Part shown: in pieces, positions 49,597-58,733 of the stretch
How positions within the stretch are numbered: the first letter of the stretch is position 1
Layout: each line of letters opens with the position of its first letter
Assembly (NCBI RefSeq): GCF_003574445.1
Contig: NZ_KZ984548.1
Span: 596,214 to 660,213, forward strand
Reading direction: 5' to 3'
From: Streptomyces sp. YIM 130001
Lineage (GTDB): Bacteria > Actinomycetota > Actinomycetes > Streptomycetales > Streptomycetaceae
Length of the DNA: 64,000 bases
The notes under the pieces: model-generated
What the model was told of the DNA's origin: nothing
The model's database searches: none
What the model saw: the letters and a program-made list of their open reading frames with translations, nothing else
Made by a program: the position numbers and the translations under genes

Positions 49597-51867
49597 ATGG
49601 GCCGAGCGGACGGACAACGAACGAGGCAGGGCGGGGGTGCTCGCCGGGGCGAACGGTCCGGCGGGGGCATACGCCGTGTCTTCTCGCTGAAGCGGATACT
49701 CGGCACGCTCTTCGGCCTGGGCCTGATCGCCATGGCGGGCTTCGTCGGCCTCTACCTGTATGTGGACGTGCCCGCGGCCGCCGAGGACGCCAAGAAGCAG
49801 AGCAACGTCTACAAGTACAGCGACGGCTCCGTCCTCGCCCGTACCGGCGACGTCAACCGCGAGATCGTCGGCCTCGACCGGATCCCCAAGGACGTCCAGA
49901 AGACCTTCGTCGCCGCCGAGAACAAGTCCTTCTACAAAGACGCCGGCGTCGACTTCAAGGGCACCGCCCGCGGCCTGATCAACACCGTCTCCGGCAAGGG
50001 CAAGCAGGGCGGCTCGACGATCACCCAGCAGTACGTCAAGAACTACTACCTGAACCAGGACCGCACGGTCAGCCGCAAGCTCAAGGAACTGGTCATCTCC
50101 CTGAAGGTGGACCGCAAGAAGTCCAAGGACGACATCCTCGCGGGCTACATCAACACCAGTTACTACGGCCGCGGCGCCTACGGCATCCAGGCCGCCGCCC
50201 AGGCCTACTACGGCAAGGACTCCGACGACCTGACGGTCGGCGAGGGTGCCTACCTGGCGGCGCTGCTGCAGGCCCCGAGCCAGTACGACTGGGCGTCGGC
50301 GACCGAGTCGGGCAAGGAGCGCGCCGAGGCCCGCTGGAACTACGTACTCGACAACATGGTCGAGGAGAACTGGCTCGACGCGAGCGAGCGCGAGGGCCTG
50401 AAGTTCCCGTACCCGGACAAGCCCAAGGCCGCCAAGGGCTTGAAGGGGCAGACCGGTTACCTGGTGGAGGCCGCGAACCGGCAGCTCAAGGCAGAGGGCG
50501 TCACCGAGGCCGAGATCGAGGCCGGCGGCTGGACCGTCACCCTCAACGTCGACCGCAAGAAGCAGAAGTCGCTGGAGAAGTCGGTCAAGAAGACACTGAC
50601 CGACAAGCTCGACAAGGACAAGCGCAAGGTCGACGCCGCCGTGCAGGCGGGCGCCGTCTCCGTCGACCCGGAGACCGGCAAGGTCGTCGCGCTGTACGGC
50701 GGCAAGGACTACGCACAGCACTACACGTCCAACGCCACCCGCGCAGACTTCCAGCCCGGCTCCACCTTCAAGCCGGTGATCCTCGCCTCCGCCCTGGACA
50801 ACGACGCCAAGACCCAGGACGGCGAGACGATCCGGGCGAACACGGTCTACGACGGCACCAGCGGCCGCCCCGTGAAGGGCGGCGAGTCCGGCTACGCCCC
50901 GCCGAACGAGGGCAAGAAGGACTACGGCAGCATCTCCGTGCAGCGGGCCATGGACCAGTCGGTCAACTCGGTCTACGCGCAGATGGGTGCGGACGTCGGC
51001 ATGGACCGGGTGCAGCGCACCGCCACCGATCTCGGCATGAAGGAGGTCGGCAGGGACCCGGCGATGACGCTCGGTTCCATGGGCGCGAGCCCGATGGACA
51101 TGGCCGGGGTCTACGCGACCCTCGACAATCACGGCAAGAAGGTCACGCCGTCCATCGTGAAGCAGGCCTCGCACAAGGACCGTCCGGACGACGTCAAGCC
51201 CGACCCGGTCGGCGATCAGGTCCTCAAGCGCCAGACCGCCGACTCGGTCACCTCGGTCATGCAGGGCGTCGTCAGCGACGGCACCGGTGCCGCCGTGAGC
51301 TCCGGCAAGTACCAGGCGGCGGGCAAGACCGGCACGTCCGACAGCAACGTCTCGGCCTGGTTCGCCGGTTACACACCCGAACTGGTCACCGTGGTCGGCA
51401 TGTTCGGCGAGGCCCCGGACCCGAAGGTCGCCGAGCTGAACAACCCCGAGGGCACCCCGGCCAAGGAGTTCGACCACGTCTCGCTCGCCGGAGCCGGCGG
51501 CGAGGGCAAGATCCACGGCAGCGGCTTCCCGTCCCGGATCTGGGCCGCGTACACCCTGGGTGCGCTCGAGGGCGGCTCGGACGCGCGCTTCGACCTGGAC
51601 ACCGACATGGGTATGGGGGTCGCCCCGCCGCCGGAGCCGACGCGGAGCGAGGAGGAGGACGAGCCGGAGAAGCCGGACGAGCCCGCCGAGACCCCGGACG
51701 CTCCCGAACCTCCCGACGACGAGCCGGACCAGCCGGAGGAGCCGCCCGCCGAGACGCCGGATCCGCCGGTCACCGACGCCCCGACGTTCAGCCCGCCGAC
51801 GCAGGAGCCCGACCCGTCTCAGCCCACCATCGGCATCCCGGATCAGCCGGACCGCCGGGAGCGCTGA
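49597..51867 (+). CDS. Bifunctional penicillin-binding protein (class A)
   Basis: 756 residues. Short cytosolic tail and TM (LGTLFGLGLIAMAGFVGLYL). Glycosyltransferase GT51: FVAAENKSFYKDAGVDFKGT, GGSTITQQYVKNYYLNQDRT. Transpeptidase: STFK box FQPGSTFKPV (Ser389), SVN (455-457) and KTGT (577-580). C-terminal Pro/Glu/Asp-rich tail. It polymerises and cross-links peptidoglycan. In GT51 the second Glu is usually in a different position; the core motifs are otherwise complete. Confidence 0.95.
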   Translation: MGRADGQRTRQGGGARRGERSGGGIRRVFSLKRILGTLFGLGLIAMAGFVGLYLYVDVPAAAEDAKKQSNVYKYSDGSVLARTGDVNREIVGLDRIPKDVQKTFVAAENKSFYKDAGVDFKGTARGLINTVSGKGKQGGSTITQQYVKNYYLNQDRTVSRKLKELVISLKVDRKKSKDDILAGYINTSYYGRGAYGIQAAAQAYYGKDSDDLTVGEGAYLAALLQAPSQYDWASATESGKERAEARWNYVLDNMVEENWLDASEREGLKFPYPDKPKAAKGLKGQTGYLVEAANRQLKAEGVTEAEIEAGGWTVTLNVDRKKQKSLEKSVKKTLTDKLDKDKRKVDAAVQAGAVSVDPETGKVVALYGGKDYAQHYTSNATRADFQPGSTFKPVILASALDNDAKTQDGETIRANTVYDGTSGRPVKGGESGYAPPNEGKKDYGSISVQRAMDQSVNSVYAQMGADVGMDRVQRTATDLGMKEVGRDPAMTLGSMGASPMDMAGVYATLDNHGKKVTPSIVKQASHKDRPDDVKPDPVGDQVLKRQTADSVTSVMQGVVSDGTGAAVSSGKYQAAGKTGTSDSNVSAWFAGYTPELVTVVGMFGEAPDPKVAELNNPEGTPAKEFDHVSLAGAGGEGKIHGSGFPSRIWAAYTLGALEGGSDARFDLDTDMGMGVAPPPEPTRSEEEDEPEKPDEPAETPDAPEPPDDEPDQPEEPPAETPDPPVTDAPTFSPPTQEPDPSQPTIGIPDQPDRRER

Positions 51868-51892
51868 CGGCCGGCCGGGACGCGCCACGCGA

Positions 51893-51931
51893 AAGGGCGC
51901 CCGGAGCCTCGATCGGGCTCTGGGCGCCCTT
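51893..51931. terminator. Bidirectional hairpin terminator
   Basis: AAGGGCGCCCGGAGCC / GGGCTCTGGGCGCCCTT around TCGATC, one mismatch. It ends both the PBP and the convergent phosphatase transcripts. Confidence 0.88.
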
Positions 51932-51984
51932 CGTTCACGCCGCTCGGTGACGGCCGCTCCCTCGCGGCCGGACTTCGCTCCGGT

Positions 51985-53919
51985 TCAGCTCTGAGGACCG
52001 TTCTGGTTCAGCTCGAACCAGACGACCTTGCCCGTCGAGAGCCGGGTCGCACCCCAGCGCCGGGCCAGCTTGTTCACCAGATAGAGCCCGCGCCCGCCCT
52101 CGTCGGTCGCCCGGGCCTGCCGCAGGCGCGGCAGCTGCGGCACGTCGTCGCCCACCTCGCAGCGCAGGACGTCGGTCCGCAGCAGGCGGAGCGTCACCGG
52201 GCGCGACGCATAACGCACGGCATTGGTGACGACCTCGCTGACCAGCAGCTCCACCGAGTCGGTCATCTCCTCCAGGCCCCAGCGGCTGAGCGCCCTGCGA
52301 GCGAGCCGGCGGGCCCGCCCGGGCGCCGAGTCCTCCGGCTCCAGGTACCAGTACGCGACATCGCTCGGCGCGATCCCGTCGAAGCGGGCCGCGAGCAGCG
52401 CGATGTCGTCGTCCCGGTCGCCGGGGCCGAGCATGTCGAGGACCTCGTCGCAGAGCGCCTCGAGCGGCGGGGCGTGGTCCGGGCCGGTCAACTGGGCGGT
52501 GGCGGCGAGCCGTTCACGCAGCTGCTCGATGCCCGTCCAGACGTCCCGCAGCCGCGATTCGACCAGGCCGTCGGTGTAGAACAGCAGCGTCGCCCCGGCG
52601 GGCGCGTCCAGCTCCACCGACTCGAAGTCCACGCCGCCCACGCCGATCGGGGCGCCCGCAGGCACCCGCAGCACCTCCGCACGGCCGCCGATGTGCAGCA
52701 GAACCGGCGGCGGATGGCCCGCGTTGGCGATGGTGATGCGGTGCGAGACCGGGTCGTACACCGCGTACAGGCAGGTCGCCATCCGGTCCGAGCCGAGCCG
52801 CTGGGCCTGCTCGTCGAGATGGTGCAGGACTTCCTGCGGCGGCAGATCGAGTCCGGCGAGGGTCTGCGCGGTCGTCCGGAGCTGGCCCATGATCGCGGCC
52901 GATGTCATCGAGTGCCCCATGACATCGCCCACCACCAGGGCGACCCGGCTGCCGGGCAGCGGAATCGCGTCGTACCAGTCGCCGCCGACCCGGGCCGTCT
53001 CGGCGGCCGGCAGATAGCGGCTGGCCAGGCGCACTCCGGTGGGCTGCGGCAGGGTCTCGGGCAGCATGGTGCGCTGCAGCTCGTCGGCGATGTAGGCCTC
53101 GCGGCCGTAGAGCACCGCCTTGTCGATGCCGAGCGCGGTGTGGGTGGCGAGCTGGGCTGCGACCAGGAGATCGTCGGGCTCGAAGGCCGGCTTGTCGGCC
53201 CGTCGTACGAAGACCGCGGCACCGATCACCCGGCGCCGGCCCCGCAGCGGCGCCAGGATCGTGCGCTGTCCTGTCGGCACCACGCGGCCGGGACCGAGCA
53301 GCTCGGGCAGCGCGTCACGCGCGGTCTGCCCGTCCGTGAACACCGGGCGTACGCCCCTGAGGACCTCGGCGAGGGCGCCGCCGGAGCGCACCTCGCACAG
53401 CTCGGCGCCGGCCGGCATCTCGGGCTGCAGCTGCTGCTGCGCGGACGGCAGCAGCACACCACCGCCCTCGGTGTCGGTGTCCTCGCCTATCAGGCGCAGC
53501 CGGTCGGTACGCCTCAGCCGCAGCACCATCGGCCCGATCGGCCGCTCGTCGCCCACCGGCAGCGGATCGCGCAGATACACCAGGATCGCGTCGGAGAACG
53601 TCGGCACCGTCGCCCGGCACAGGCCCATCACGATCTCGTCGAGGTCGATACCGCGCGCGATGCGCCGCGTCGCCGCCCCCACGAACCGCAGCCGGTCGCC
53701 CTCGCGCCGGGCCGCCTGCGCGTCCGCCGTGGCGGCCGCCGGCTGTTCGCCCGCGGCGCGGGGCCTCGGGCGGTGCCCGCCGGGCTCCTCAGGCGCCGGC
53801 GGCTGTGCGTGCTCGGGGGAGTCCTGGGAACGCAGCTGCGCCCCGCGGGGTTCCGCGGGGGCGGTCGGGCGGGCGGTGGTCGGTCGCCGGCCCTCGTGCG
53901 AGGTGGGGTGCTCCGTCAC
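51985..53919 (-). CDS. PP2C/SpoIIE phosphatase with GAF and kinase-like ATPase domains
   Basis: 644 residues. N-terminal disordered region (~75), GAF domain (about 90-265), SpoIIE-type PP2C phosphatase (ARVGGDWYDAIPLPGSRVAL, VVGDVMGHSMTSAAIMGQLR, ITIANAGHPPPVLLHIGG, LLFYTDGLVESR), then a HATPase (anti-sigma type; DSVELLVSEVVTNAVRYASR, DEGGRGLYLVNKLARRWGAT). The layout is typical of Streptomyces stress-regulator networks controlling anti-anti-sigma factors. GTG start. Convergent with the PBP. Confidence 0.93.
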   Translation of the reverse strand: MTEHPTSHEGRRPTTARPTAPAEPRGAQLRSQDSPEHAQPPAPEEPGGHRPRPRAAGEQPAAATADAQAARREGDRLRFVGAATRRIARGIDLDEIVMGLCRATVPTFSDAILVYLRDPLPVGDERPIGPMVLRLRRTDRLRLIGEDTDTEGGGVLLPSAQQQLQPEMPAGAELCEVRSGGALAEVLRGVRPVFTDGQTARDALPELLGPGRVVPTGQRTILAPLRGRRRVIGAAVFVRRADKPAFEPDDLLVAAQLATHTALGIDKAVLYGREAYIADELQRTMLPETLPQPTGVRLASRYLPAAETARVGGDWYDAIPLPGSRVALVVGDVMGHSMTSAAIMGQLRTTAQTLAGLDLPPQEVLHHLDEQAQRLGSDRMATCLYAVYDPVSHRITIANAGHPPPVLLHIGGRAEVLRVPAGAPIGVGGVDFESVELDAPAGATLLFYTDGLVESRLRDVWTGIEQLRERLAATAQLTGPDHAPPLEALCDEVLDMLGPGDRDDDIALLAARFDGIAPSDVAYWYLEPEDSAPGRARRLARRALSRWGLEEMTDSVELLVSEVVTNAVRYASRPVTLRLLRTDVLRCEVGDDVPQLPRLRQARATDEGGRGLYLVNKLARRWGATRLSTGKVVWFELNQNGPQS

Positions 53920-53988
53920 GCGTTCAGAATCCGTCCGTCCGGGGCTGCGCGCAGCGCGCGCCGTGCAGTACGAGCCTTTCGGTGGTTC

Positions 53989-54663
53989 TCACACACGTCG
54001 GCAGTTGAGGAACAGCTGGTGCTCCGGTGCCGTGGTGGCGCTCGCCGGAGCGTACGCGTACGAGTCCTCCCCGGCGATCTCCAGACCCGCGTCGCGCACA
54101 ACCTGGCGCAATTCGTCCCGCAGGTATCCCGATACCCGGATTGATTCTCCGATGAACGGAATCACCGCGTCGTCGAGGTCCGCCTCGACCATGGACAGCG
54201 AGATCAGGCCGCGTGGCACCAGCAGTTCGCGGAGCCTCACGAGGGTCTCGGGGATCTCGCCGCGGGGCAGCATGAGGAGCGAGAAGAAGCAGGCGATGCC
54301 CTCGAACTGGCCGATTCCTTGCGGTCCTTCGGCCTCGAGCGAGGCGATGTCGCGCTGCAGGAACTCGCCGTCCGGCACGTTCTGCCGGGCCAGCTCCACC
54401 ATCCGCGTCGACAGGTCGATACCCACCACGTGGTGCCCGGCATCGGTGAGCTGCCGGGCCGTGGGCAGTCCGGTGCCGCAGCCCACGTCGAGGACCCGGG
54501 AGCCCGGCGGCAGCCGCTTGATCAGCCACTCACCACCGGCGAGCTGACCCTCCTTGTGCGGGAAGGCCTCGTCGTACCGTTCGCCGAGGGCGTCGAACGC
54601 CTCGGCCTGACCTCTGCGGTCGGGCCCGCCTTCCGCGGACCAGTCCTCGTATCCCTCGCTCAC
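53989..54663 (-). CDS. Class I SAM-dependent methyltransferase
   Basis: 224 residues. Motif I VLDVGCGTGLPTARQLTDAG, then GHHVVGIDLSTRMVELARQN (acidic end of beta-2) and FEGIACFFSLLMLPRGEIPE. Small-molecule methyltransferase of UbiE/Trm9 type; substrate unknown. GTG selected because AAGGGG lies 9 nt upstream; an in-frame ATG lies 6 codons earlier. Confidence 0.87.
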   Translation of the reverse strand: MSEGYEDWSAEGGPDRRGQAEAFDALGERYDEAFPHKEGQLAGGEWLIKRLPPGSRVLDVGCGTGLPTARQLTDAGHHVVGIDLSTRMVELARQNVPDGEFLQRDIASLEAEGPQGIGQFEGIACFFSLLMLPRGEIPETLVRLRELLVPRGLISLSMVEADLDDAVIPFIGESIRVSGYLRDELRQVVRDAGLEIAGEDSYAYAPASATTAPEHQLFLNCRRV

Positions 54664-54779
54664 GTGCTGCTGCCCCTTCATGACGAACGGTCAAGCGCTG
54701 TGCCGGCACTGCAAGTTGCTTCCGTGCGCCCTTGCGGAGGACGATCCTACGTTTGGACCACGGGGGCGCATCAAGGGTC

Positions 54780-55466
54780 TCATGTGGACACTTGCGCGGG
54801 CGTACGGTCCCAGTCGGCCGGCAGCGCGGGCACCGGCCACCCCGGATCGGGACGCCAGTGCTGCCAGCCGTCCGCGAAGGGGGCGCCCCACGCCCGGATC
54901 ACCTCCACCGCCGCACGGCCGGCCGCCCGTACCGCGGCCGCCTGTTCCGCGTCCATCAGGCCCGCGCGGCCCGCCTCGGCGAACTCGTCCTCGTCGTGCC
55001 AGCGCCAGCTGCGGTCGGGGCGTACCGAGATGTCGAGGAAGTGGTCCTGTGAGTCGACGCCGCCGGACCAGCGGGTATGCGGCTCCTCCAGGTTGACGTA
55101 CCAGCTCTTGAAGCGCCATCCAGGCTCCCAGAACAGCCACACCGACCAGGGATCGCCCGGCCGCGCCAGCTTCAGGACGCCGGTGCCGTGCCACTGGTCG
55201 CGCAGTACGGTGCGCGGCCTGGTGTAGCGGGTGGCGAGCGGCTCGCGGTGTACGGGGGTGCCGTCCGCGATGACCGGCTTGATGCACTCGGTGCCGGGCG
55301 CGAGCCAGACCACGAGCAGGTCCGCGGTGTCGGAGACGACGGTCACGGGGCGGCAGATGTGCGGGCGGTGCCCGCCGTTCTCCCGGTAGCGCCACAGGAT
55401 CGGGCTTCCGGGCTCCCAGCGTCCCGTGCCGCCGCCGTCCGTCGTCTGCGTCGTGTGGCCTGTCAT
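54780..55466 (-). CDS. DUF402-domain protein
   Basis: 228 residues. DUF402 pattern: WEPGSPILWRYRENGGHRPH, DLLVVWLAPGTECIKPVIAD, VWLFWEPGWRFKSWYVNLEE, DHFLDISVRPDRSWRWHDED, with DEDEFAEAGRAGLMDAEQAA. Some family members are nucleoside polyphosphate or RNA-associated phosphatases (FomD-like); this one is probably a nucleotide phosphatase, inference. Neighbour of fumC on the same strand. Confidence 0.88.
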   Translation of the reverse strand: MTGHTTQTTDGGGTGRWEPGSPILWRYRENGGHRPHICRPVTVVSDTADLLVVWLAPGTECIKPVIADGTPVHREPLATRYTRPRTVLRDQWHGTGVLKLARPGDPWSVWLFWEPGWRFKSWYVNLEEPHTRWSGGVDSQDHFLDISVRPDRSWRWHDEDEFAEAGRAGLMDAEQAAAVRAAGRAAVEVIRAWGAPFADGWQHWRPDPGWPVPALPADWDRTPAQVST

Positions 55467-55509
55467 GGACAGATATTACGCAGCGTCCTGAACGGGCCTC
55501 GGCACGGCG

Positions 55510-56922
55510 TTACGGACGCGTCATCCGCAGGACGTCGAGTGCGGCGTCCAGCTGCTCCTCGGTCAGGTCGCCCCGCTCGACGTAACCGGACTCCAGGACG
55601 ACCTCGCGGATGGTCTTCCGCTCGGCCAGGGACTTCTTGGCGACCTTCGCGGCCTCCTCGTACCCGATGTACTTGTTGAGCGGGGTGACCACGGACGGTG
55701 ACGACTCGGCGTACTCCCGGGCCCGCTCGACGTTCGCCGTGATGCCGTCGACGGTGCGGTCGGCGAGCAGCCGGGAGACATTGGCGAGGAGGCGGACCGA
55801 CTCCAGGACGTTCTTGGCGATCACCGGGAGCATCACGTTCAGCTCGAAGTTGCCCGCGGCGCCGGCCGCCGCGACCGTCGCGTCGTTGCCGGTGACCTGG
55901 GCGGCGACCATCAGGGCCGCTTCCGGGACGACCGGGTTCACCTTGCCCGGCATGATCGACGAACCGGGCTGCAGGTCCGGCAGGTTGATCTCGGCGAGGC
56001 CGGTCCGCGGTCCGGACGCCATCCAGCGCAGGTCGTTCGCGATCTTCGTCAGGCCGACCGCGACGGTCCTGAGCTGGCCCGAGGTCTCCACCACGGCGTC
56101 CCGGGCGCCCTGCGCCTCGAAGTGGTCGCGGGCCTCGGTCAGCGGCAGTCCGGTGGCCCGTGCCACCTCGGCGATCACCGCGGCGGCGAAACCGGGCGGA
56201 GTGTTGATGCCGGTGCCCACCGCGGTCCCGCCGAGCGGGAGTTCGGCCAGCCGCGGCAGGGAGTCCTGGAGCCGCTCGACGCCGTAGCGGATCTGCGCCG
56301 CGTAGCCGCCGAACTCCTGGCCGAGGGTCACCGGAGTCGCGTCCATCAGATGCGTACGTCCGGACTTGACGACGTCGGCGAATTCCTCGGACTTGCGCGC
56401 GAGCGCCGCCGCCAGGTGATCGAGGGCGGGGATCAGGTCGTGCGTGACGGCTGCGGTGGCGGCGATGTGGATCGAGGAGGGGAAGACGTCGTTCGACGAC
56501 TGCGAGGCGTTCACGTGGTCGTTGGGGTGGACCTCGCGGCCGAGCCGCTCGGTGGCCAGAGTGGCGAGCACCTCGTTGGTGTTCATGTTGGACGAGGTGC
56601 CGGAGCCGGTCTGGAAGACGTCCACCGGGAAGTGCTCGTCCCAGCGGCCGTCGGCGACCTCGGCGGCGGCGTCCTGGACCGCGCCGGCGATGTCCTTGTC
56701 GATGACGCCGAGTTCGGCGTTGACCTTGGCGGCGGCGGACTTGATGCGGGCGAGCGCCTCGATGTGGGCGCGCTCGATGCGCTGCCCGGAGACGGGGAAG
56801 TTCTCCACGGCGCGCTGGGTCTGGGCCCGCCACTTGGCGCCGGCGGGAACCCGGACCTCGCCCATCGAGTCGTGCTCGATACGGAACTCGTCCGTCGCCG
56901 GTGCGCCGTCTTCGGTGGTCAT
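55510..56922 (-). CDS. fumC: Class II fumarate hydratase
   Basis: 470 residues, complete. Fumarase/aspartase superfamily signature [20 protein letters not shown] near residue 320 and [40 protein letters not shown]. It hydrates fumarate to L-malate in the TCA cycle. GGAGGA lies 9 nt before the ATG. A class I fumarase is encoded about 2 kb away on the same strand. Confidence 0.96.
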   Translation of the reverse strand: MTTEDGAPATDEFRIEHDSMGEVRVPAGAKWRAQTQRAVENFPVSGQRIERAHIEALARIKSAAAKVNAELGVIDKDIAGAVQDAAAEVADGRWDEHFPVDVFQTGSGTSSNMNTNEVLATLATERLGREVHPNDHVNASQSSNDVFPSSIHIAATAAVTHDLIPALDHLAAALARKSEEFADVVKSGRTHLMDATPVTLGQEFGGYAAQIRYGVERLQDSLPRLAELPLGGTAVGTGINTPPGFAAAVIAEVARATGLPLTEARDHFEAQGARDAVVETSGQLRTVAVGLTKIANDLRWMASGPRTGLAEINLPDLQPGSSIMPGKVNPVVPEAALMVAAQVTGNDATVAAAGAAGNFELNVMLPVIAKNVLESVRLLANVSRLLADRTVDGITANVERAREYAESSPSVVTPLNKYIGYEEAAKVAKKSLAERKTIREVVLESGYVERGDLTEEQLDAALDVLRMTRP

Positions 56923-57082
56923 GGTCCCCGATCCTCCTGGAAACTCGAGCAGCTGTCCTGTCCTGGCGGTCCTCACCCAGTACAAAGCGCGGGACGGGCG
57001 CCACTGTTCCCGGGCCGACCGGGGAAATGGCCGCTGCTGACGGGAGACCTGAAGAACGAGCCCTTCCGGCGGTCGCCCCGCG

Positions 57083-57685
57083 TCACCGCCGCATCAGGAC
57101 GCCGAGCGCATCGTCCAGATACGCACTGAACTCCCCGCCCTCCGAGGCGGGCAGCACGGAAGGTGCGGCATGGCCGAGCTGGGCATGGCCGAGGTACACG
57201 GAGTACGCGAGCAGCCCCCGCTGCCGCGCCTCCGCCTGCGGGAAGCCGAGTTCGGCGAAGAGCTGTGCGACGTACGCCACCCGGCGCTCGGTCACCCGGT
57301 GGAACGCCTCGGCCACCCGAGGGTGTCCGGCGGTCGCGAGCAGCGAGACCTCGAGCGGGTCCTCGGTGGCCGCCCGGACGGCGAAGGCGAAGAGCCGCCG
57401 GATCCGCCGCTCCGGGTCCGTCTCCTCCTCGACCTCGGCGATGGTGCCCTCGGTGTTGATCTCGGCCCAGCGGTCGAGGGCGGCGTCGATGAGCGCGTCG
57501 CGGTTGGCGAAGTGCCAGTAGAAGCTGCCCTTCGTGGTGCCCAGGCGGGTGGCGAGCGGTTCGACCGCGACGGCCGCGAGCCCGCCCTCCGAGATCGCCG
57601 CGAGCGCCGCGTCCGCCCAGTCCTGAGCCGTCAACCTGGGCTTCTTCCCGCCCTGTTGCTGCGTCCGCTGCTGCCGTTGCGCCAT
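57083..57685 (-). CDS. TetR/AcrR-family transcriptional repressor
   Basis: 200 residues. [23 protein letters not shown] followed by [19 protein letters not shown], then a helical domain ([20 protein letters not shown]). Gln-rich basic N-terminus. Divergent from an SRPBCC protein, with two operator sites in the 50-bp space, so it most likely represses that gene and itself. Start from the later of two in-frame ATGs (57685, 57691). Confidence 0.92.
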   Translation of the reverse strand: MAQRQQRTQQQGGKKPRLTAQDWADAALAAISEGGLAAVAVEPLATRLGTTKGSFYWHFANRDALIDAALDRWAEINTEGTIAEVEEETDPERRIRRLFAFAVRAATEDPLEVSLLATAGHPRVAEAFHRVTERRVAYVAQLFAELGFPQAEARQRGLLAYSVYLGHAQLGHAAPSVLPASEGGEFSAYLDDALGVLMRR

Positions 57686-57687
57686 GA

Positions 57688-57728
57688 CCATACGGTACCG
57701 TACGGTAAAACCATACGGCAGCGTATGG
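57688..57728. promoter_or_regulatory. Two CCATACG-N4-CGTATGG operators
   Basis: CCATACG-GTAC-CGTACGG (57688-57705) and CCATACG-GCAG-CGTATGG (57711-57728), centres 23 bp apart, the second perfect. They fill the space between the divergent TetR and SRPBCC start codons. Confidence 0.85.
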
Positions 57729-57737
57729 AGGTGCGTG

Positions 57738-58733
57738 ATGGGCTGGATCCACAACGTCCACGAGCGGGAGATCCCGGTCCCCGCGGCAGTGGTGGGCGCA
57801 CTGCTCGACCGCCTGTCGGCCGCGGACGACCCGATCTTCCCGGTGCCGGTCTGGGACGCGATGCGGTTCGACAGGCCGCTCGGCGTCGGTGCGACCGGCG
57901 GCCACGGCCCGGTCACCTACCGGGTCACGGAGTACGAACCGGGGCGGCGGATCCGCTTCGACGGGACACCGCCCTGGGTCGGCCACCACGAGGTGTCGGT
58001 CGCGCCGCTCGACGACGGGCGGTGCCGGGTGCGGCACGTCCTGGAGATGGAGTTCAGGGGCAGCCGGTACCTCGCCTGGGCCGCCGGGATCAGGCCCGTG
58101 CACGACACGATGATCGAGGAGCTCTTCGACAACATCGAGCGGGTCGCGACCGGTTCGCTCGCCCACCCGGTGCGCCACTCCGCACGCGTACGGCTGCTGC
58201 GCAGGGTCATGTGGGCGAGGCCGGAGACGGTCGCGATCCCCGAGCGCGCCCGCCTCATCCGCTCCGCACTCGACAGCCCGGCCTACGAGGACGCGTACCG
58301 CATGCCGCTCCAGCCGGGCCTGCCGCGCGACCCCGCACAGTGGACCGGCATCCTCCGCGACGCCTTCCCCGTCATCGCCCACGAGGACGGGGAACTGCTC
58401 CTGCGCGTGGAGACGAACGGGGTGAAGGCCCGCGCCTCGATCCTGATCGACGGGGACCACATCACCCTGAGCACGGTCGCCGCCACGCCTTCACCGCGCG
58501 CCCGCCTCTACTGGGCCGTGGTCGGCCGCGTCCACCCGTTCATGGCCCGTACGATGCTCCGTCGCACCCACCGTGACCTGTCCCGCGCGGCACCGTCGGC
58601 GGGGGAGCGGGCCCTCGGGAGTCCCTCCGGCGTTCGAGGAGGCCCCTGCGGCAGGAGTTCTTCGGGAGCGGGCGGGCCTTCCCCCGTGGGAGGCGCTACG
58701 CCAGCCCCGGCCCCCGCACCGGAATCGACGTGA
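57738..58733 (+). CDS. SRPBCC-DUF2867-like fusion protein
   Basis: 331 residues. Residues ~1-150 are a SRPBCC-like domain related to the protein at 1888-2382 ([35 protein letters not shown]). The C-terminal part ([28 protein letters not shown]-type, [40 protein letters not shown]) matches DUF2867. The last ~45 residues are low complexity and overlap the end of the convergent fumarase gene by 38 bp, perhaps after loss of an earlier stop. GGAGGTG lies 4 nt before the ATG. Confidence 0.82.
   Translation: MGWIHNVHEREIPVPAAVVGALLDRLSAADDPIFPVPVWDAMRFDRPLGVGATGGHGPVTYRVTEYEPGRRIRFDGTPPWVGHHEVSVAPLDDGRCRVRHVLEMEFRGSRYLAWAAGIRPVHDTMIEELFDNIERVATGSLAHPVRHSARVRLLRRVMWARPETVAIPERARLIRSALDSPAYEDAYRMPLQPGLPRDPAQWTGILRDAFPVIAHEDGELLLRVETNGVKARASILIDGDHITLSTVAATPSPRARLYWAVVGRVHPFMARTMLRRTHRDLSRAAPSAGERALGSPSGVRGGPCGRSSSGAGGPSPVGGATPAPAPAPEST

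Noticed and set aside
49474..51888. 804-codon open frame antisense to the penicillin-binding protein
   Set aside because: Shadow; sense strand carries all catalytic motifs.
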